Origin: Rhizophagus irregularis
Taxonomy: Eukaryota > Glomeromycota > Glomeromycetes > Glomerales > Glomeraceae
Length of the DNA: 64,000 nt
NCBI RefSeq assembly: GCF_026210795.1
Contig: NC_089432.1
Location: forward strand, 5,704,001-5,768,000
Direction: 5' to 3'
Positions 20,304 to 32,592 of the stretch are shown here, in pieces. The translations under genes and the position numbers were made by a program. The stretch's first letter is position 1. Every line of letters starts with the position of its first letter. Under the pieces are notes generated by a model. That model was not told the DNA's origin. It did not search any database and saw only the letters and a list, made by a program, of their open reading frames with translations.

Positions 20304-21258
20304 CAGTCCCCGGCGAAAAGAATGGTGGTGCGAATATCATTTGTTATTTTGGATATGAGATCGGAATTTTCCTATTTAAATTAAAACTTATAATACCCAA
20401 TGGGATTTTTAGAATACTATTTTAAAAAGCAATAAAAAAAATGGAAATTTTATTATTGTTTTTACGCCTATTTTACCTTCTAAAAAACAAAGAAATTATA
20501 AATTTAATAGAAATCAGAGAATAATAATTTGCCATGAATTTTTTTAAAATGCACAAAATCCTACATAATAATAAATTCCATTTTTTTTAAAAAAAAACTA
20601 CTTACTTTTAACTGCCAAATATTACAATTGCATTTTGTTATATTACATTACCACAGAGAAATACTACCGATAATTTTTACATTAAAATTTAATTTGATAT
20701 GAAAGTTTGAAATAAAAAGTTTAAACTTCATTTTCTCATCAACCAAAGCTTGTATTGAAACAAAATTACAATTATTAGATTCCTTGCAATTACGAAATTT
20801 AAATAATGCTCTTTTATTATATTATTGAGTTTTTATATTGCTTATGAAAAATGATTATCTTTATGCAACATAAAAATTCATCATACTCACTATTATACTT
20901 AAACTAGCACATTACACAGATGCCACACTGGAATTTTAAGACCACCATTCGAACCACATAGTCAAGAGGAATCCAATGGTGGTAATTTTGTCTCAATCTG
21001 ACCTCTGGATGGCAAGAAAGTTAAGAAAATATTAAAATATCATAATAAAAGAACGCTAGTTAAGAGTGCGAATAGTACACAATAATAAATTGAAGCATTT
21101 ATTGACACGGAAGATGATCATATCAAATATTAGTTAAATAATGAAATATATGTATTTTCTGTTTCTCTTTCAGAAAATAAAAAAAAAATTCACATTTTAC
21201 TATAAATTGCATTTATGATATCAAAAAAACTGACCGCCATTCTTTTCGCCAGGGTCTG
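20304..21258. mobile_element. 955-bp TA-flanked element with mariner-like ends
   Basis: The left end CAGTCCCCGGCGAAAAGAAT and the right end (reverse complement CAGACCCTGGCGAAAAGAAT) are flanked by TA (20302-20303 and 21259-21260). Tc1-type elements commonly start CAGT and duplicate TA. No transposase frame remains. A nested repeat of the GAATGGTGGTAA family lies around 20940-21010. Confidence 0.75.
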
Positions 21259-21260
21259 TA

Positions 21261-23377
21261 AATTTTACTTCAATAATATTCTATATAAATAAGTTTTTAA
21301 AAAAAATTTAATCAAATTTAATTTGATAATTATAAAATTTTATTTTTAATAAAAGTATATTTTTTTTAAAAAAAGATTTAATATATATAATTAATTTTTT
21401 TATAATTATTTTAAATATAATTATATTTTTTTTCTTATAAATATATTTATATGAGTTTAAAGTTAAAAATTAAAATATTATTATTTAGTTAAATTTTAAT
21501 TAAATTTTTTTTTATATGTAATAAATAGATAATTTATTATTATATAATATTTAAAATATATAGAAAATTTATATACATATGGAAGTTGATCTAGAAAAAT
21601 CAAAGTAAAAGAATTTTTTGGTTAAAATTTAAAAATTGTATTTTAATTTAGTTATATCAAAAGGATAAATTGTAACTAAGACAAAAGAATTTTTTAAAAA
21701 ATTTCAAGAAACTGCTTATAACTTAAAATTTTGTCTATGAAACTGTCTTAAATACATTAAGTAAAAGTTTTCCAATTAAATTTTGCATATAAAAATTTTA
21801 TTTGTGAAACACATATTAAATTTATTATTAAAAAAAAATAAAAAAGGATGTTACAAATAAGATATGTAACAGGCTGTTACAAATACATTTTTTCATATCA
21901 AAAAGTATAATGCAATAAAAATCTCAATTTTGAAAAAAAATTCTCTAACTTGATCTTTCCTATATATAGATTTGCATTACTTATTACTTAGTAAAAGCCA
22001 TATGGTCTTTAACAAAACTTTAATAAAAATTTAATATAATGATAATATTTCATACTTTCAAAAGGAATGTTTTATGTATACATAAAATTAATTTCTATAA
22101 AAAGTTACTGCTTCCAGTAAAAAAAAATAATACTTTACTTTTTTGCTATATGAAAAGAATAAGAAAATTTTTAATATTATATTATATATGCAATATATTT
22201 TTTAATAAAAAAATTTTAATAAAATTTACCTTTTATTATATATATTATATATTCTTTTTAAAACCCATTTACTTACAAATATACTTAATCTTTTTAAAAG
22301 AGTATGAAATAACTCAAAATATTCCTCCGACTGATAGTAGTCCTAAATTATTTTAGGCGGGCTGTCCTATTTTGGCAGAAAATCAGTGTAATACTTGTGT
22401 AATATAACGAATTGTGCTTCCTGTTCCTGGGAATTTTTTTGTAAATATTTAAACATTTTTTCTGCACTCAAATGTTTTTTATGCAATCAATCACATGGTA
22501 AATCTTTAATTATTTTTATTTATTTATTTATTTATTAAATTTTTCTTTTATTTTATTTTTATTAAACACTTTCAAAGCACTAAAAATATCTCTATACTTA
22601 TCAAATAATTTTTATAAAGAAATTTTCCTTTTTTTATAAAATTTATAATATTTTTTTTTTATTTTTATTGCTGAATAATTCGACATTTGCATAATTGATT
22701 ATCCTAAATGCCGCATAAATGCATAAAAACTAACTGTTAAGATTGAGATCATCTCTTCTTATCAGTTTAATGTATCATACATATATATAAGAAATCAGAG
22801 CGACATTGGATCAGGACCCACGCTAATTGAATCCCGATCCAGATTTTCAATTGATCAATAAATACAAATATTCCCACGTATTACATCAAACAAATAAACT
22901 TTTATTGATTTTTTTATATATTGATTATTCTATAAACTTTATTTTATATTTATTGCATAAAAAAAAAGACATGCCTTTTTTTTTATTTATATATTGTTAG
23001 TTAAAATAAATTTCGGTGAGAATCATCATTTTACTCCATATGGCAAAATAAAAAAATGTGTTTTCTTTTGCTTTTTTTCCGAAGATGGGAAAAACACCCC
23101 GGGACCTCATTATTCTAATTTAGTTTTAGTAAATGAACACTATATTTTGAATTAACGTTTTCTTTTTGATCAGCTGTTTACAAAAGAATAATGGGTTATA
23201 TAAATATATCCATCACAATGATATCACTTTACTTGAAATATTTGAAAACGTATAAATTCACACTGAATTCGTCTAGATTTCCAACTTTTTCTCATTTCAT
23301 TTTCCCCTTTTTTTTCCTTTTCTTTTTTTTTTTTAATATATTAATATATATATACCGAAACTTAATACATTGTCACT
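21261..23377. other. AT-rich gene-free spacer and upstream region
   Basis: Very AT-rich DNA with homopolymer runs; the longest frame (22039-22356) is low complexity and unsupported. A C/T-rich tract at about 23290-23330 precedes the start codon at 23378, as often seen before well-expressed fungal genes. Nothing else is recognised. Confidence 0.6.
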
Positions 23378-24850
23378 ATGCCACAACAAAAAAGAAAAGC
23401 CTCAACAATTGCTTCAGCCAAAATTGCCGAGGACGCCGGTAGTGGTAGAAAACGTAAATCCGATGCTAAAGAAGAACATCATAAGGAAACAGATAAGGGT
23501 AAAGGTGATGTAGAAACTGAACAAAATGTATCCGATGATAAAAAAGTTAATGAAGCTCCTGAAAATAAGCGTCGTAAGAAACAACCTGTTGCTCAAGATA
23601 TTCGTGAAGACAACGGTACTAATGGAAATGAGCCACCCAGTGAACATGATCAAATGTTAATTGATGAGTATGATAAACATAACGGTAAAAGCGAACAGGC
23701 CATTGACAAAGAAGTTAATAAAGTCCAGACCGAATTGAGAAAGGAATTAGAGAAGAATATGGCTCAGAATACTGTTGAGAAGGGTCACATTTGTTTCTTT
23801 TATAGACCAAAGGTAAAAAGAGCAAGATACTTTAAATCACGTGAACTTAGTATTCATGTGATATTTAACTCTTTTTTTTTAGGTTGGTACCGAAGAGGTA
23901 CATAACTCTGATGATGTTCAAAGAAGTTATATAGTACTTATACCATATATGGTGAGACCGTCGGTATCCGAAGAACCCGTGCTTAGCTGTTTTCAACAAG
24001 CCAATGATGATAAAAAACCTGAATCTGACAAGCCTATTCCTGGTAAAATTCGTATAATTACGATTGGCAAGAAAAAACTTCCTGAAATTAAGTTTCATGT
24101 AAGATCTTGGGCCTATGTGGTAAGTATTATACAGAATATTAAATTTATAAATATTATTATTTAAACAATTATAATAACTTTTTTTTTTACTTTAGGATAA
24201 AGCTTTTACTGATTTAGATGAAATAAAAGAATTCGTGAGCGGGAGAAAATACCAAACTAAAACTCGAGGCGAGAGATCACTTGGTTCGTGCAGATTATTG
24301 GGAAAGGGTGTGTATAACATCGTTGAACACAAAGGACATACACATTTAGCGTATGTTTTGGAATTTCCCGAGGAACCAACTGAGGTTCAAGATGATTTTA
24401 ACATTAAACGTGAAGGAAGCTATGTAATTAGTGTAAAGGTAATAAATCTCATTGTTTATTTTTATTTAAATATATAATTGTCAAGGTGAATCTAATATTT
24501 TATAAATATCTTTAAAGAATCCTGAAACTACAAGTCCACCAAAAACAGGACTTCCAGAATACGAAAAAGTGACTTATCCAGCTCATCTTAAAGAAAAATT
24601 TGCTGGTCGGCGATTCCTTTCTTTATCTACCACTGAATTTATGGATTACGATGGAGCCGAATTATTGCTTATTGGTGCAAAAGACGAAATTGCGGAAGAA
24701 TTGGGAGAAGCCGGTGAAGAACTTGAAGAATTATCAGATTTTGAAACTAAAAAAATCACACCTTTAACAGCTGAAGATGTTATCTTTAAAGAGTTAAATT
24801 TAGAAAGAGTTGTCTTGCCCTCTGAACCACTTCACGGTTTATGGAAATAA
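23378..24850 (+). CDS. Conserved fungal nuclear-type protein, 4 exons, 415 aa
   Basis: Exons 23378-23812, 23883-24119, 24196-24438 and 24518-24850 join in frame. Residues 1-100 are K/E/D-rich with basic clusters (GRKRKSDAKEE, NKRRKKQP) typical of nuclear proteins. The rest is a compact domain: GKIRIITIGKKKLPEIKFHV, KTRGERSLGSCRLLGKGVY, HKGHTHLAYVLEFPEEPTE, KREGSYVISVKNPE, FAGRRFLSLSTTEFMDYDGA, and ELLLIGA. I recall this domain from a family widespread in fungi, often labelled as a BTB-domain transcription factor, but no BTB fold is evident. Role unknown; chromatin association is inference. Confidence 0.75.
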
Positions 24851-25161
24851 ATTTGAACTTAGCTATGTTACTAATTTGCTGATATCACATTTGATCGCGT
24901 TATTGATTTTGATGTTAATATACAGTTTATATTAAAAAGTAAATAAAATCAATTCTTTGTAACTTTAAAATTGTGATAAAGTTGGTCTGTGCGATGTCTG
25001 AGTTATAAGAATGTAAAGCCAAAAATGTTAAAGCGCGGTTTTAACAGCAGGATTTTTTTACGCTATATTTATTTTGGCGTCTTTGTAATACGATAAAAAC
25101 TGAAAGAAGTTCAATTGATTTAGTTGATTTTTATTCTAGTTACTTTCTCGTTTCTTTAAAA
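24851..25161. other. Intergenic spacer
   Basis: The 311-bp spacer between two same-strand genes probably holds the 3' end of the first and the promoter of the next. No clear motif is seen. Confidence 0.5.
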
Positions 25162-26423
25162 ATGCTTTCCAAGAGCACACCAGCAACCGCTTCCATGCGT
25201 AAAAAAGATATATTCTCTCAGTTTATAGATGTATTTTCATATGAAACTTTTATTCTGCATTACAAAGGTACAGTATTGCTAAACGTACTTGTACAAGTCA
25301 TAGCATTTTCAGCATACTCGTTGTGGTATGTTATATTCGCGGGACATGGGTTTGCACCAGTATTTAGTAATTCACTTATACCTATATTAACCATCGTAAC
25401 TGCTGGTATGATTGGTTTGAGAACTAATAGTAGTTATGATAGATTTTGGGAAGGAAGAAAATTATGGAGTGGTTTAGTGGCTAATATTAGGAATGCTACT
25501 AGAATACTTTGGTTTAGTGTAGCTAAAGATGATAATGACGGTGAAGGAGAAGCAAATGATAATGAAGAAATAAAACAAGCAATTCGATTATTTATTGCGC
25601 TTGCTATAGCTATTAAACATAGACTTCGTGAGGAAAACGGAGTGGGGTATTTAGATTTAAAAAATTTAATACCTTATGCCTATAGAAAATTCGAAGAAAA
25701 ACATGAATATGTTTTAGAAGAACATGAATCACAAAATTCTCATTCTTCTGAAGCTGTTATAAGCGAGAAAAGGAATATGAATATAAGCGATAATATAAAA
25801 AAATATTACGAAACTCGTAATATACCTATTGATATTACTCATATGATATATAATTATATAAACATGTTTAAAAAACAGGATAAATTGGATTCTAGCACTT
25901 TTAATACTATTAATTCTTTAATTCATTCTATGACCGAAATATACACTGGGTTTGAAAGAATTTTTACCACACCAATTCCTCTCGCTTATTCTGTTCATTT
26001 AAAAGTAAGTTATATATACTTTTTTTAATATTTGAAATTTCTTTTTTCTTTTATTCTCATATAATTTCTTTTTTGTATATTAGCAAATGATAACATTATA
26101 TATCTTGGCATTACCACCGCAATTATATGAGAAATTAGGATGGTATACAGTTCCTATAACTGCTATAGCTACATTCACATTCTTCGGTGTTGATGCTATT
26201 GGCAGTGAGATTGAGAATCCTTTTGGTTATGATATTAACGTAAGTTATAAGAATTAACTGTTCGAAATTTTCTTTTTCTACTCGAAACCTTTCGATACAT
26301 TTTTTTTTTAACATTTAGGATTTACCCGTTGATGATTATTGTTCAAATCTAAGAAAAGAAATTGAAAGTTTATTTGAAGAACGTCCTTTAGATCCATGTC
26401 AATGGAATAAGAAAACTGAATAA
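25162..26423 (+). CDS. Bestrophin/UPF0187-like membrane protein, 3 exons, 367 aa
   Basis: Exons 25162-26004, 26084-26239 and 26319-26423. The N-terminal half has hydrophobic segments (VLLNVLVQVIAFSAYSLWYV, LIPILTIVTAGMIGLRTN) followed by the family hallmark SSYDRFWEGRKLWSGLVANI. Two more segments follow (QMITLYILALPPQLY; VPITAIATFTFFGVDAIGSE), and the protein ends LRKEIESLFEERPLDPCQWN. Bestrophin-type proteins form anion channels in plasma or organelle membranes. A hydrophilic acidic insert (DNDGEGEANDNEE) and a charged loop at about 175-215 are specific additions. Confident on family, not on transported ion. Confidence 0.8.
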
Positions 26424-26642
26424 ATAAATTTTATTTTTTTCTACTGGATTTACCATTTAACGACTGGTATAAAAGACAAATCAGCTTGGCAGATATATAA
26501 AAGTTTTTTTTTTTGGCTTAAATTGTAATGGCTCGATAAAAGGTCCAAAGATTCGTAATATTTATTATCATCGGATAAGTATTCTTTATTTTTTAAACTT
26601 TTAAATATTATGAAAATGATAATCATGTATTATAATGTATAA

Positions 26643-29600
26643 TTAAAAATAACAATCCATAGCATAATCGTCATTTTCATCTTCAATCATATCCGTTTCA
26701 GTCATCATTTTTGTAGTGACGTTCTCCAAAGCTTCTTTATATAAATGTTCAACATCTATAGTTGCTTCAAGACGTTCAAAATCGATCATACAAATGTTTT
26801 GATAAAAATTATAATACTTTTGTTTCAATGAGGTTGATTCGTCAATTAATTGTTTGTGTGGAATTTGAGAACAACTGATAATCGTAGCAAACGGTGACGG
26901 TAGTAGTCCTCGAATTGTTGGTAATTCTCGATATGGGATTATCCTTTCAAGATAATGTTTAAGTCGTTTAAGTATTGCAAGTACTTCACTACGAACTAAT
27001 CGACTCGAATCTTCTGCCTAAATAATATATAAAACAAATTGAATAATTTATTCTAATTTGTAAATAGATAAATTAATTTTCATTGACTATACGTACAGCA
27101 GCGACAAGTAATTTATCTCCATCCAGCCAATAAAACCAAGAAGAATCTTGACCTATCAGTAAACTATTGCCACTTATATCTTTATTATGTTTTGTTTTCT
27201 TTTGTCCGTAATTTAATCGATCTTGTTCACAATGATCCCATACAGATGCCAGAAATTGACAGCCGTTAATTCGAACATAAAAATCTGGATCATCCATAAT
27301 TTTATCCATTATATTTGGACTAATAGTTATTAAAAAAAATTAGGTTTTAACCAAAAAAAAAGAAAAAAAATCCTTTTCAAAATAATACATACTTCATAAT
27401 TTCTGCATTACGATCGTCCAACAAAATTGTGCCGCATTCACGTTCAACAATGAGACATGTCATTAACTCCATCACAGCTCTTCGTACGAAAGCTTCAGAA
27501 TCTCTCATCATAAAAGGTAGCTTTAGTGCAATATCTTCTTGCAATTGTCCAGATACAATATACTGCCAGCCTTTTGAGTTTCTAATAATTGTCTATGTTT
27601 TAAATTTTTAAACAATTAAATCAGCATAAAAAGCATAAATATGTTACCATCAAATAAATTAATAAAAAATTGCCTTAATTGCTTTCAAACATGAAGCACG
27701 AACGTATGGTTCTTCGTCATTAATCTTTGCAAACACAATATTAAGTAAATCAAATTTTATAATAAAATTCACCCCAGAACCAACATTTGACGACTAAATT
27801 ACTGAAGGTAAGTAATATCAATATATATAAAAAAAACATTATGGGTGTAAACTTCAAACCTTATCAAATAATCCACCTATAAATTCTAAAATTGAATCAC
27901 GAATATCCCAACGCAAATCACAAGCTCTAAATATTAGGACGTCAGCCCATTCCTTTGCATATTTACTGTATAAAATATATGTTCCCATAACGTTTGCACA
28001 AAGCAATTTTTCCATAGTTTCAAGTAATAAAACCATCCCACGACATTCTATTTTTGAATCTAAAGCTAAAAATTGAATTGCTTGTAATGTCTATTACGAT
28101 AACGAAAGAGTTATATATAATTTCATGGTAAATATTAAAGTAGATTAGAGAATCAATTAATTTACAGGTACCTTATTCACGATTTCTTGATCGGTTATTT
28201 TATTATAGTCTATTTTAGTGAAAAGTACAACGGGTATTATACTAAGTGCTTCTTTCATAATACGCTGATCTGTATTAAACTCTGGCATAAACAAAATATC
28301 TAGTATCATGCATATTGATGATGTGTTCTAAAGAAAAAAGAAGAATTTTTTTATTTGATAAATATACAATCGTTTCACAAATTGCATTAAACTTTAGATA
28401 CTTTACCGCAACTGCAGCAGCATTTTTTTGTGAAATAACGCGAATTGTATGCAATATGTTGAGAATCAATAATTTCCGGCCAGCAAAATTTCGTTTTGTT
28501 TGGAAAAGTTTCTTTAACTGTATACAATAATGAATGCTCACGTGAATATTTTATTTTACTATAATATATTATTACAATTTAATGTACCTTTTCAAATGTA
28601 CCATTCTCAAATATGACTTCGAAATGCACATAATTGTGCCGAAGATATTCAAATTTTTCAGGATTTTCTATATTTTGTTGATTTGTTGCAAAACCAAGCA
28701 AAAATATCAATAAATCCATAAAGACTGATGCTATTATAATTTTTCCTTTAGAAACGCGTTCAACTAATTTTATGGAAGACTCAAGTACATTGACTGCCAT
28801 TGTAATCATTTCAAAACTAGAGTCAGTATTCCACAACGGGAAAACGAAATCATTTATGATATAATTCAAAGCTATATAATCAATGTAATATAAAAGAATA
28901 TTAGGATCATGAATAAAAAATTTAAAAAGGAACATCATGTTTCGAAAAATTTCATACTTTCTGTGACAGAGTCTTTAGTATCTAAAGATCCTGATCTCTT
29001 AAATAAAGAAATCGGATCAGGAACCCAATCTAGCACTATGCACAAAATGTCGTTTGCTCTTGCTCTTATATTTCTATCTGGATCAGTTAACAAAACATTC
29101 AACCTGTTCAACTAAAACCAATTGAAACAATAATATCTTTAACATAAATGAAGACATAATATACATAATGTTTTATTTTAAAAAAAATCTTCATTTACCA
29201 GATGCCCTTGTTTTATAAATTCGATGGCATTGTTTGTCCGTGAATTTACTAATTCCCAAATTATCTGCAAAGCTTCCAAACGACGCCTTATATCAACAGA
29301 TGAATCAAACGCAAATTGATTTATTTTATTGAAAAGATCAAGTGAAGTTATTAAAGAATCCATAAGGGCATCCTGTGTTTCAGTATTTTTCCAATTCGTA
29401 GTTAAAGAGAGTTTTGCGAATAATGAACAATTGTTGATTATAGTTAAGAGTAGCTTAGACGCTGTAACTGTTACCTTTAATCAAACGTCCAAACCATCAA
29501 TAATTATATTTATTTATTTTTAACATACAAATATAAAATAATGAAATTTACATACATATGTACTAGAATCATCGAAACATTTTGCTACGATTTGATGGCT

Positions 29601-30172
29601 TTTATTTGATTCGAGAAACCTTCAATTGATTTCGTATATTTGTTAAATAATAATCTATTACACAAATTGCACGAAAAGTTCTTAATGAAATACCATTTAG
29701 CGCCAAGGTTATAAATTACTATTTGTTCTAAAGCCTCAATACATGAAAGACGCATCAAAGCTTCTTCGTTAAATACATTGTCTAAAATAAAATGAAGTAT
29801 ACCCATATAGTTTGTATGTAGCTGAGAAAACAATGGAGCATGATGCCTATCATCATTGGCCAAAAGACGCGCAAGAAAACGAATTGATAATGCCATAATC
29901 CTGTAATCTTCGTGCACTCGCATGATGCAAGACTATAGAAGTTCACTAATTTATTAAAAAGAAATAAAAACATTATAATTGAAGTCTTTATTTTGATAAT
30001 TACACACACGTATTATATCCAGGATGTCCCATTCAATGAATTTGACCACTGTTTTTGGACCTTGCGACGCGTATTCTGATAAGTATGATAACACTTTTTC
30101 ATGAATTGTGTCGTCCACTATGTCTTTAGACATATGTGGCAAAGATTTCACAATATTTTGAAGTTTTTCCAT
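26643..30172 (-). CDS. BRAT1-like HEAT-type helical protein, about 12 exons
   Basis: The protein starts MEKLQNIVKSLPHMSKDIVD (ATG 30172-30170) and ends DENDDYAMDCYF (stop at 26643). Exon blocks visible on the minus strand include VHEDYRIMALSIRFLARLLA, DPDRNIRARANDILCIVLDW, DLRWDIRDSILEFIGGLFDK, NDEEPYVRASCLKAIK, and DDPDFYVRINGCQFLASVWD. These alpha-helical repeats resemble HEAT repeats. The opening (VDDTIHEKVLSYL) and overall plan resemble BRAT1, an animal protein linked to ATM/PIKK stability and the Integrator complex. The match is from memory of family patterns and could be another HEAT protein. Exact exon joints were not all resolved. It is divergent from RPS13. Confidence 0.6.
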
Positions 30173-30365
30173 TATGAAGTTAGTAATTTGTGTTGAATTC
30201 AAAAATATATAAGTACAATTATTCACTGTAAAAAAAAAAAAAATTGAATTTTTCCGCGCATTTTTATGTACGACAATTATATAAAAATTGTGATCGGCAT
30301 AAAAAAATTTTTCCTCCTCCTTCGTCTCCTCTTTGTAGGATAAGTATAATAAAAAGTCAGCCAAA
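30173..30365. promoter_or_regulatory. Divergent promoter, BRAT1-like / RPS13
   Basis: Only 193 bp separate the two start codons. Just before the RPS13 start is a C/T-rich tract (TTCCTCCTCCTTCGTCTCCT, about 30310-30330), a common feature of fungal ribosomal protein promoters, or the end of a leader intron (TTTGTAG, about 30333-30339). Confidence 0.5.
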
Positions 30366-31049
30366 ATGGGTCGTATGCACGCTCCCGGTAAAGGTATTTC
30401 TGATTCTGCTCTTCCGTACCGACGGACTCAACCTACTTGGTTAAAGACTACAGCCGAAGACGTACGTGAACAAATTTTCAAATTTGCAAAAAAGGGTATG
30501 ACACCTTCACAAATTGGTGTTCAACTCAGAGATTCTCACGGTATCGCACAAGTGAAGAGCGTTACCGGGAATAAGATTCTTCGTATATTGAAATCAAATG
30601 GTACGAATTTAATATTTTTAATTTAATTCAAAAAAAAAGAAAAAAAAATATTTTTTTTTCTTTAAAAAATAAGAATTCCATCCATCTAATTCCTTCAACA
30701 TTTAAGGATTGGCACCTGAAATTCCTGAAGATTTATATCATTTAATCAAGAAAGCTGTTGCTGTTCGTAAACACTTAGAACGTAATCGTAAAGATAAAGA
30801 CGCCAAATTTAGATTGATCTTGATTGAATCTAGAATTCATCGTCTTGCCAGATACTACAAGAAAGCTGGTCAATTGGCTCCAAACTGGAAATAGTATCCT
30901 TAGCAGTTATAATGGTTATAATTTATAAATGATCTTGATTTCGTAAACAAGAAATATTTTCTTTCTGCATTCTATTCTACATGGTATTATTATACCTTAA
31001 CTTGTTTTTTTACAGCGAATCTTCAACTGCAAGCGCCTTGGTTGCTTAA
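30366..31049 (+). CDS. RPS13: Cytosolic ribosomal protein uS15 (RPS13), 3 exons, 151 aa
   Basis: Exons 30366-30600, 30707-30893 and 31016-31049 give 151 residues, the standard length. The start [20 protein letters not shown] and the core [20 protein letters not shown] are near-universal in this family, which binds 18S rRNA in the 40S subunit. The last exon is only 34 bases ([10 protein letters not shown] after a split Tyr codon). Without that splice the frame appears to end at NWK, because TA plus the intron's G makes a false stop. Confidence 0.97.
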
Positions 31050-31529
31050 GTATATTGAGTATTTTATTTTTTTTTTATTATCAGACTTATAATTCAAAAT
31101 GAAAAAATTATTTTAAGGATTAGATCTAAAATTCTTACTTTATTAAAATTAATTAATATTCTACGATTATTCTTTAAAAAAATATTTATGTTGTATGATT
31201 GTTTTTATTGAGAATTTGTAATGATATTCGATCGCGTGCTTTGTGGATAATTGTCTTTTCTATTCTTATTTGAGACATGGGATATGATGAACAAAATAAT
31301 ACTGAAACTTTATGTTTAATGAAGTTATCAAATATTAAATATTATGTATTCACACTGTCTGATCTCAGTTTCAAAAAAGAATTGATAAGTCGAAGCAAAG
31401 TCATTTTGAGTTGAATGGAGGACTTTTTTTTAAAGAATTATTTTAAAGAATCACTGTTAAGAATTTTATAATATAAAAAATTTTAATTATATACAAATGA
31501 ATCTTGCACGTGTAATAAGTCATCAATAT
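31050..31529. other. Convergent 3' spacer
   Basis: The 480-bp AT-rich spacer between RPS13 and the CZIB gene holds both 3' ends. No gene is seen. Confidence 0.6.
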
Positions 31530-32466
31530 TTATGCGCGTCTAAATTCAGATTTTATCTCCGAAATCCCAACGGGAACACCACCCTTTGAATATAAATAAG
31601 TTTAAACATCATAATTTAAATAAAGTAAAAACAGATGGAAAGTACCTTTTCATCATATTCGGCCCAATCACCTTCAGTAAGATCAATATCTTCGAATACA
31701 GTTCCTGATTTGATACCTACAGCTTTAAAACCAGCCTGATAAGTTAAATCGTGAAATTGTGTAACACGTGACCAATAACAAAAAAAATTTTTTTTTAGTA
31801 AGTTGCGTCGACTCGAATTAAAATTTTAAACACAATAATCATATATCTTTACTCTAGGTTCAAAATCGATTAATTCTATTCCTCTGCATTCAATGATTGC
31901 CATTTTAGCAAAACTTCCATTATTTTCAATAGTATAAGGCTTAATTGGAGATGTGTCAAATTCTACAAATGTCAAAATTATATGATTATAGTGTTAAATT
32001 ATTATAGTAACAAATAATAAATGATAGCTTACGTGCTGAACTTTCTCGTTTGCAGAATTTACAACGCATTAGAAAATTCGCAGTTCCTCTCGACCCTGGC
32101 AACTCATTTTGAGCCTATACAAAATTAAACTTGAATCAAAATATTTGAACCATATGAACGAAAAACTTACCAATCGGTTCACTCCAACCCAGTTGTCATT
32201 TTCCTCGTTACAACTTGTACATTTTACCTTATAACAAAATTCCACAAAGAATTACTCAATAATCAAAAATCTTCGAACTAAAAAGCGAGTTAAAACCTTA
32301 AAATGCCACTCATAATCATCGTCACCTGGACCAACCTCCGTCACGTTTTCAAGTTCTGCCTTAAAATGAAGAGCGAGTTTCTATACAAGCCAAAAAAGCT
32401 CAATTGCTAATTAAGAAAAACAAAAAAGAATAATAAAAATGAAGGAAAAAAGCTACACACCACCAT
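31530..32466 (-). CDS. CXXC zinc-binding protein (CZIB / UPF0587), about 6 exons
   Basis: The first exon is just ATGGTG (32466-32461). Later exons encode KLALHFKAELENVTEVGPGD (32380-32297), VKCTSCNEENDNWVGVNRL (32227-32171), GSRGTANFLMRCKFCKRESS, YTIENNGSFAKMAIIECRGI, FEPRAGFKAVGIKSGTVFED, and end VGISEIKSEFRRA (31583-31530). Two CXXC pairs (CTSC and CKFC) would hold zinc. The layout matches the small, widely conserved human C1orf123 family, whose role is still unclear. The introns are tiny, and the last exon is 54 bases. Confidence 0.85.
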
Positions 32467-32592
32467 TTTTTGTTATGGCATACGTAAAGATCAATTGTGT
32501 CTATATATATTTTGAAAGATTGACAATGATCAGTACGACATATTTAGAATTTTTAAAATTTATCCGATAATCATTAAATTTTATCTTCAAAT
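32467..32592. promoter_or_regulatory. Divergent promoter, CZIB / mitochondrial-type gene
   Basis: 126 bp separate opposing start codons, the shortest such spacer here. It is AT-rich, with no motif I can name. Confidence 0.45.

Noticed and set aside
22039-22356. 105-codon frame
   Set aside because: Low-complexity F/I/K/Y-rich translation of AT-rich DNA, with no domain or splice context.
23191-23442. 83-codon frame upstream of the first right-hand gene
   Set aside because: It runs through a T-rich promoter tract and overlaps the true start at 23378 in another frame.
30709-30894. RPS13 ending at NWK
   Set aside because: The family end [10 protein letters not shown] is found after a clean intron at 31016-31049, giving the standard 151 residues.
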